From NCBI GenBank assembly GCA_035547155.1, contig DASZVJ010000016.1, forward strand, positions 1-24,738: a stretch of DNA of 24,738 nucleotides. The letters are read 5' to 3'. This document shows, one piece after another, positions 21,954 through 24,738 of this stretch. The notes under the pieces are model-generated. The model saw nothing but the letters and a program-made list of their open reading frames with translations. It did not search any database and had not been told where the DNA came from. The position numbers and the translations under genes are program-made. Each line of letters starts with the position of its first letter. Position 1 is the first letter of the stretch. The DNA is from CAZNMF01 sp035547155. Its GTDB lineage: Bacteria > Acidobacteriota > Vicinamibacteria > Vicinamibacterales > SCN-69-37.

Positions 21954-22442
21954 CTATCTCGCCAGCTTCTTCAAAAGCTGAATCTGGCCGGCGTGATAGA
22001 GATCGTGCGCTGCGACACCGGCGACCAGCGCGTCGATGGTCACTTTGCCGCCCGCGATTTTGCGGCGGAGATCGCGTGGCTTCAACGCGGCGACCGCCTC
22101 GCGAAGACGACGATGCGTGTCGTCGAGCAGGGCGAGGTCGTCGCGCCACGCGCGCTCGCTGACGTCGCCGCCAGGCCGCACGAACCAGTTCGATCCTTTC
22201 AGCGGAAACGAACCGCGTCGTTCACTCGTCAGCCGCCGCCAGGCCGCGTACTTCCAGTACGCACAGTGCACGACGAGCTCCCAGACGTTGTGGCGATCCG
22301 GATGAGGCCGCCACGCCGCCTGCACGGGCGTCACGCGACGGACGGACCCGCGCAGGTTCGTGCCGTGCCAGGACGGCCGATCGTAGGCGCGGTCGAGTGT
22401 CGAAAGCAGAAGCTGCACGGTGTCGAGGATGCGCGCGCTCAT
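21954..22442 (-). CDS. DinB-like (DNA-damage-inducible-type) four-helix protein
   Basis: 162 residues from ATG 22442; ATG 22457 would add five residues. The chain starts ILDTVQLLLSTLDRAYDRPS, continues HGTNLRGSVRRVTPVQAAWR and PHPDRHNVWELVVHCAYWKY, and ends VAAHDLYHAGQIQLLKKL. The His in HNVWELVVH and the two in AHDLYHAGQ are placed like the metal-binding triad of DinB/YfiT proteins, a four-helix-bundle superfamily that includes bacillithiol and mycothiol transferases. It is probably cytoplasmic. The name refers to the structural family, not to DNA polymerase IV, which is also called DinB. Its start lies 21 bp from the start of the divergent transhydrogenase gene, so their regulation must share sequence. 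A metal-dependent thiol or small-molecule transfer role is inference from family. Confidence 0.86.
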   Translation of the reverse strand: MSARILDTVQLLLSTLDRAYDRPSWHGTNLRGSVRRVTPVQAAWRPHPDRHNVWELVVHCAYWKYAAWRRLTSERRGSFPLKGSNWFVRPGGDVSERAWRDDLALLDDTHRRLREAVAALKPRDLRRKIAGGKVTIDALVAGVAAHDLYHAGQIQLLKKLAR

Positions 22443-22463
22443 GGCCTCATTTAACATCACGTC

Positions 22464-23747
22464 ATGCCTGTGATCGCGGACACGATTTTTCAAATGACGG
22501 GATCGACGGTGCGCTTCGGCACGGGTGCGACGCGCGAGGTTGGCGCCGATTTCGTCGATCTCGGCTGCCGCCGCGTGCTGGCGATCGTCGATCCGGCCGT
22601 GCGCGATCGTTATCCAGGCCTCGCCGCCGTGGAATCCCTGCGATCCGCCGGCGTCGACTTCGACGTGTTCAGTGACGTGCGGTGCGAGCCGACGGACGCG
22701 TCGTTTCGCGAGGCGATTGCCGCGGCGGCGAGTGGAGGATTCGACGGTTTTCTCGCGGTCGGCGGTGGATCGACCATCGATACGGCGAAGGCCGCCAACC
22801 TCTACGCGACGTGGCCGGCCGACTTCACCGAGTACGTCAATCCAACGCTCGGCCGCGGCGCGACGCCACCCGGTCCGCTCAAGCCGCTGATCGCGGTGCC
22901 GACAACCGCGGGGACGGGCAGCGAGACGACGGCGGTCGCCGTGTTCGATTTCGAGCGCGAGCGCGTCAAGACCGGCATCGCGAATCGCTTCATGCGCCCG
23001 ACGCTCGGAATTCTCGATCCCGAGAACACGCGCAGCTGTCCGCCGGCCGTTGCGGCGAGCGCCGGTCTCGACGTGTTGAGCCACGCGCTCGAGTCGTTCA
23101 CCGCGCGGCATTATCTCGAACGCGAGCCGCCGGCGCGGCCGTCATTGCGATCCGCCTATCAAGGTGCGAATCCGATCAGCGACGTTTGGGCGCTCGAAGC
23201 GCTGCGTATCCTCGCCGAGTGCCTCCCGCGCGTCTATCGTGATCCGTCGGATGACGAGGCGCGCGGCCGGATGCTGCTGGCGGCGTCCTACGCCGGCATC
23301 GGCTTCGGCAACGCGGGCGTGCACCTGCCGCATGCGATGGCGTATCCGGTGGCTGGTCAGGTCGAGCACTATCGTCCCGCCGGTTACGCCAGCGATCACG
23401 CGATGGTGCCGCACGGCACGTCGGTGATCGTGCACACGCCCGCGGTGTGCCGTTTGACGGCATCAGCCGCACCGGAGCGGCATCTACGCGCAGCCGCCGC
23501 GCTCGGCGCGGACGTGCGTGACGTGCCGTTGATCGCGGCCGGTGACGTGCTCGCCGAGCGTGTCCTGCACTTCATGCGCGTGACCGATCAGCCGATGGGC
23601 ATCGCGGCGTTCGGCTACACCGACGCCGATATTCCTCGGCTCGTTGACGGCACGCTGGTTCAGGCGCGATTGCTGAAGCTGTCGCCCATCGAGCCCACGC
23701 CGGAGATTCTGGCGCGGCTGTTTCGTGAGTCGTTGAGGCTGGAGTAG
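22464..23747 (+). CDS. Hydroxyacid-oxoacid transhydrogenase (iron-containing group III alcohol dehydrogenase)
   Basis: 427 residues. The sequence tracks the animal mitochondrial enzyme (ADHFE1, EC 1.1.99.24), which transfers hydride between hydroxy acids such as 4-hydroxybutyrate and 2-oxoglutarate. Diagnostic blocks are VRFGTGATREVG, VGGGSTIDTAKAANLYAT, PLKPLIAVPTTAGTGSETT, RPTLGILDPENT, GLDVLSHALESFTA, AYQGANPISDVWALEALRI, GIGFGNAGVHLPHAMAYPV, VPHGTSVIVHTPAV and FGYTDADIPRLVDGTL. His residues in SHALES and in VHLPHAM are placed like the metal ligands of group III dehydrogenases, and the nucleotide loop GGGST is intact. ATG at 22464 has only weak ribosome-binding sequence but gives the normal length. 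No 4-hydroxybutyrate pathway gene is nearby, so the physiological substrate pair is unknown; a cofactor-independent transhydrogenase is suggested by family likeness. Confidence 0.92.
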   Translation: MPVIADTIFQMTGSTVRFGTGATREVGADFVDLGCRRVLAIVDPAVRDRYPGLAAVESLRSAGVDFDVFSDVRCEPTDASFREAIAAAASGGFDGFLAVGGGSTIDTAKAANLYATWPADFTEYVNPTLGRGATPPGPLKPLIAVPTTAGTGSETTAVAVFDFERERVKTGIANRFMRPTLGILDPENTRSCPPAVAASAGLDVLSHALESFTARHYLEREPPARPSLRSAYQGANPISDVWALEALRILAECLPRVYRDPSDDEARGRMLLAASYAGIGFGNAGVHLPHAMAYPVAGQVEHYRPAGYASDHAMVPHGTSVIVHTPAVCRLTASAAPERHLRAAAALGADVRDVPLIAAGDVLAERVLHFMRVTDQPMGIAAFGYTDADIPRLVDGTLVQARLLKLSPIEPTPEILARLFRESLRLE

Positions 23748-23749
23748 GC

Positions 23750-23782
23750 GTCCACCTCCGCTCCTTCGGAGCTACGGTGGAC
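23750..23782 (+). terminator. Imperfect palindrome directly after the transhydrogenase stop
   Basis: Outer arms GTCCACC (23750-23756) and GGTGGAC (23776-23782) enclose an inner hairpin GCTCC-TTC-GGAGC, separated by a 3x3 internal loop. It starts 2 bp after the stop of the transhydrogenase gene and is the first of three stacked structures reaching to the tRNA gene. No T tract. Terminator or REP-like mRNA-end element. Confidence 0.6.
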
Positions 23783-23856
23783 AACCTTCGCGTGAGCTCG
23801 CCTGACGCGGCCTGCCAACCGTAGCCGCTCGCGTAGCGAGCGTTTGGCGAAGGTTG
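23782..23856. repeat. Long inverted repeat flanking a hairpin at the 3' end of tRNA-Ser
   Basis: CAACCTTCGC (23782-23791) and GCGAAGGTTG (23847-23856) are perfect 10-bp arms. Inside lies the hairpin CGCTCGC-GTA-GCGAGCG (23826-23842). The right arm overlaps the encoded CCA end of the tRNA gene. The left arm overlaps the last base of the preceding palindrome. Seen directly; may guide tRNA 3' processing or terminate both genes. Confidence 0.7.
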
Positions 23857-23944
23857 GCGGAGAGAGAGGGATTCGAACCCTCGGTAGAGTTTCCCCTACA
23901 CACGCTTTCCAAGCGTGCTCCTTCAACCACTCGGACATCTCTCC
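23855..23944 (-). tRNA. tRNA-Ser (anticodon GGA)
   Basis: On the minus strand the acceptor arm GGAGAGA pairs with TCTCTCC, followed by discriminator G and an encoded CCA. The anticodon arm is CACGC-TTGGAAA-GCGTG with anticodon GGA, reading UCC and UCU serine codons. A long class II variable arm (GTGTAGGGGAAACTCTACC) and the T arm GGGTTCGAATCCC are present. 90 nt including CCA, normal for tRNA-Ser. Confidence 0.95.
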
Positions 23945-23961
23945 GTTTGAGTGGAACAAAC

Positions 23962-23990
23962 AGTCTAGCGCGAGGCCGCGGCTCCGCCAA
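23962..23990 (-). promoter_or_regulatory. Sigma-70-type promoter of tRNA-Ser
   Basis: Reading the minus strand, TTGGCG (23985-23990) and TAGACT (23962-23967) are 17 bp apart, each matching the consensus at 4 of 6 positions. Transcription would start about 10 bases before the mature tRNA 5' end at 23944. The best promoter candidate in the window. Confidence 0.6.
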
Positions 23991-24023
23991 AGTCCGCGAC
24001 CGCGTCGCCGGCCGATCCCGTTC

Positions 24024-24728
24024 TCATTTCCGAATGACATCCACCCGATTGTCGCGACGCGTCAGCACGAGGGTGCCGGCCGGCAGTGTCACCGTTGTCT
24101 GATCGTTCTCGAACGCAAGGCGTCTGGATTGGAAGTCCGGTTCAGTGGACACCGCCCACATGTCCTCCGACCGTGGCGCGAGCGGTCCGGCGCTGATGTG
24201 AACCGCGCAATTCGGAACGATGTAGTTGAAGTCCTCGACACGGGGATGGATGTCCTTGTCGCTGGCGTCATTGGCGGACGACTCCCACGCTTCGAACGGA
24301 TAGGCACTCACCGGCGCGCCCCGAGGCGTCTGTTTCCGGATGGTGACGATCATCACGTCCGGATGCACAGAGACTACAGCGCCCCATGCGACATTCAGCG
24401 ATCGGGGCAGGACTTTGCCGTCGCTCGACCGCACGTCTTCGGAGGCATTCACCTCATCCTGCAACTCCTTCGGAAAGGCGGCGATGAGCGGTGTGATTCG
24501 GTCCCCGACTGGAACGGGATCCTTTCCCTCCTTCCAGTACACCGTGCGGAACGTGGTTTCAAATGTCGACTTGGTCGCGACCATGCGGACGATGGGGACG
24601 CTCGGGCTCGAGAGAGGAAGCGGTCCGGGTTCCTCTTGGGGCACGGGTGGGCCCGACGCGCATCCCGCCAAAATCCCGATGGCGAGGGCCGATAGGACGC
24701 CGAACAGATGTGGCGGCCGGCGACGCAA
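24024..24728 (-). CDS. Hypothetical lipoprotein, start uncertain or beyond window
   Basis: About 234 residues. The basic start MRRRPP and hydrophobic VLSALAIGILAGC give a good lipobox (LAGC, Cys23), so it should be lipid-anchored in the envelope. The tether is Pro/Ser/Glu-rich (GPPVPQEEPGPLPL). The globular part has strands such as IVRMVATKSTFETTFRTVYW, SLNVAWGAVVSVHPDVMIVT, then VEDFNYIVPNCAVHISAG and VTLPAGTLVLTRRDNRVDVI, and one internal Cys. I do not recognise a family. The only start inside the window is TTG at 24728 with no visible ribosome-binding site. The frame stays open to the edge, so the true start could be beyond it, although the signal peptide looks complete. Its stop is 34 bp from the tRNA-Ser promoter. 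Confidence 0.7.
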   Translation of the reverse strand: MRRRPPHLFGVLSALAIGILAGCASGPPVPQEEPGPLPLSSPSVPIVRMVATKSTFETTFRTVYWKEGKDPVPVGDRITPLIAAFPKELQDEVNASEDVRSSDGKVLPRSLNVAWGAVVSVHPDVMIVTIRKQTPRGAPVSAYPFEAWESSANDASDKDIHPRVEDFNYIVPNCAVHISAGPLAPRSEDMWAVSTEPDFQSRRLAFENDQTTVTLPAGTLVLTRRDNRVDVIRK

Positions 24729-24738
24729 ACTGCGCGAA

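Noticed and set aside
1..24738. Prophage, insertion sequence or genomic island around tRNA-Ser
   Set aside because: No integrase, transposase or duplicated tRNA 3' end was found, although tRNA genes are common insertion sites.

Overview
This GC-rich, gene-dense window holds about 21 protein-coding genes and one tRNA. It looks like chromosomal DNA of a free-living, diderm, polysaccharide-degrading bacterium. An Acidobacteriota member (Vicinamibacteria-like) is my best guess. The reasons are lipoproteins whose lipidated Cys is followed by acidic/Ser/Pro-rich residues, CHRD and small beta-barrel envelope proteins, a GH10-CE7 xylanase-esterase fusion, and GC-rich palindromic intergenic repeats. 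This is inference; no 16S or other marker gene is present. I see no transposase, integrase, phage gene or CRISPR array.

Layout. (1) 2-3669, plus strand: glycerol uptake and phosphorylation (truncated glpF, then glpK), a membrane acyltransferase and a DCC-family thiol-redox protein, all tightly packed. (2) 3704-5626: glycogen branching enzyme glgB, converging on an ABC-F ATPase of the Uup type (5697-7613, minus); a palindromic repeat lies between them. (3) 7748-9100: an MFS permease. (4) 9380-13413: a four-gene operon, with the last three genes starting in ATGA overlaps or 4 bp after the previous stop. It encodes an unrecognised secreted protein, a secreted lipase-like hydrolase joined through 21 consecutive prolines to a bulb-type lectin domain, a PQQ-type beta-propeller and a small lipoprotein. 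This is the least ordinary part of the window and may be a surface lipid/ester-degrading module.

(5) 13468-15364, minus: an outer-membrane beta-barrel and a fibronectin-like lipoprotein. (6) 15508-16713: a VKOR-DsbA fusion for disulfide formation. (7) 16723-17918, minus: a small molybdopterin-fold protein with no cysteine in its mature part, a zinc-binding-type protein and a small membrane protein, with two more copies of the palindromic repeat just after stop codons. (8) 18135-19386: a CHRD lipoprotein, a beta-barrel and a 30-residue membrane protein whose last codons form one arm of a 14-bp perfect hairpin. (9) 19547-21931: secreted GH10 xylanase fused to a CE7 acetyl xylan esterase, preceded by a LacI-family-type operator. 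(10) 21954-23747: a DinB-like protein divergent from a hydroxyacid-oxoacid transhydrogenase. (11) tRNA-Ser(GGA) with its own promoter and a strongly structured 3' flank, then a lipoprotein at the right edge.

Functionally the window combines carbon acquisition (glycerol, xylan, lipid esters, an MFS substrate), carbon storage (glycogen) and cell-envelope oxidative folding. All family assignments come from motifs read by eye; no database search was run.
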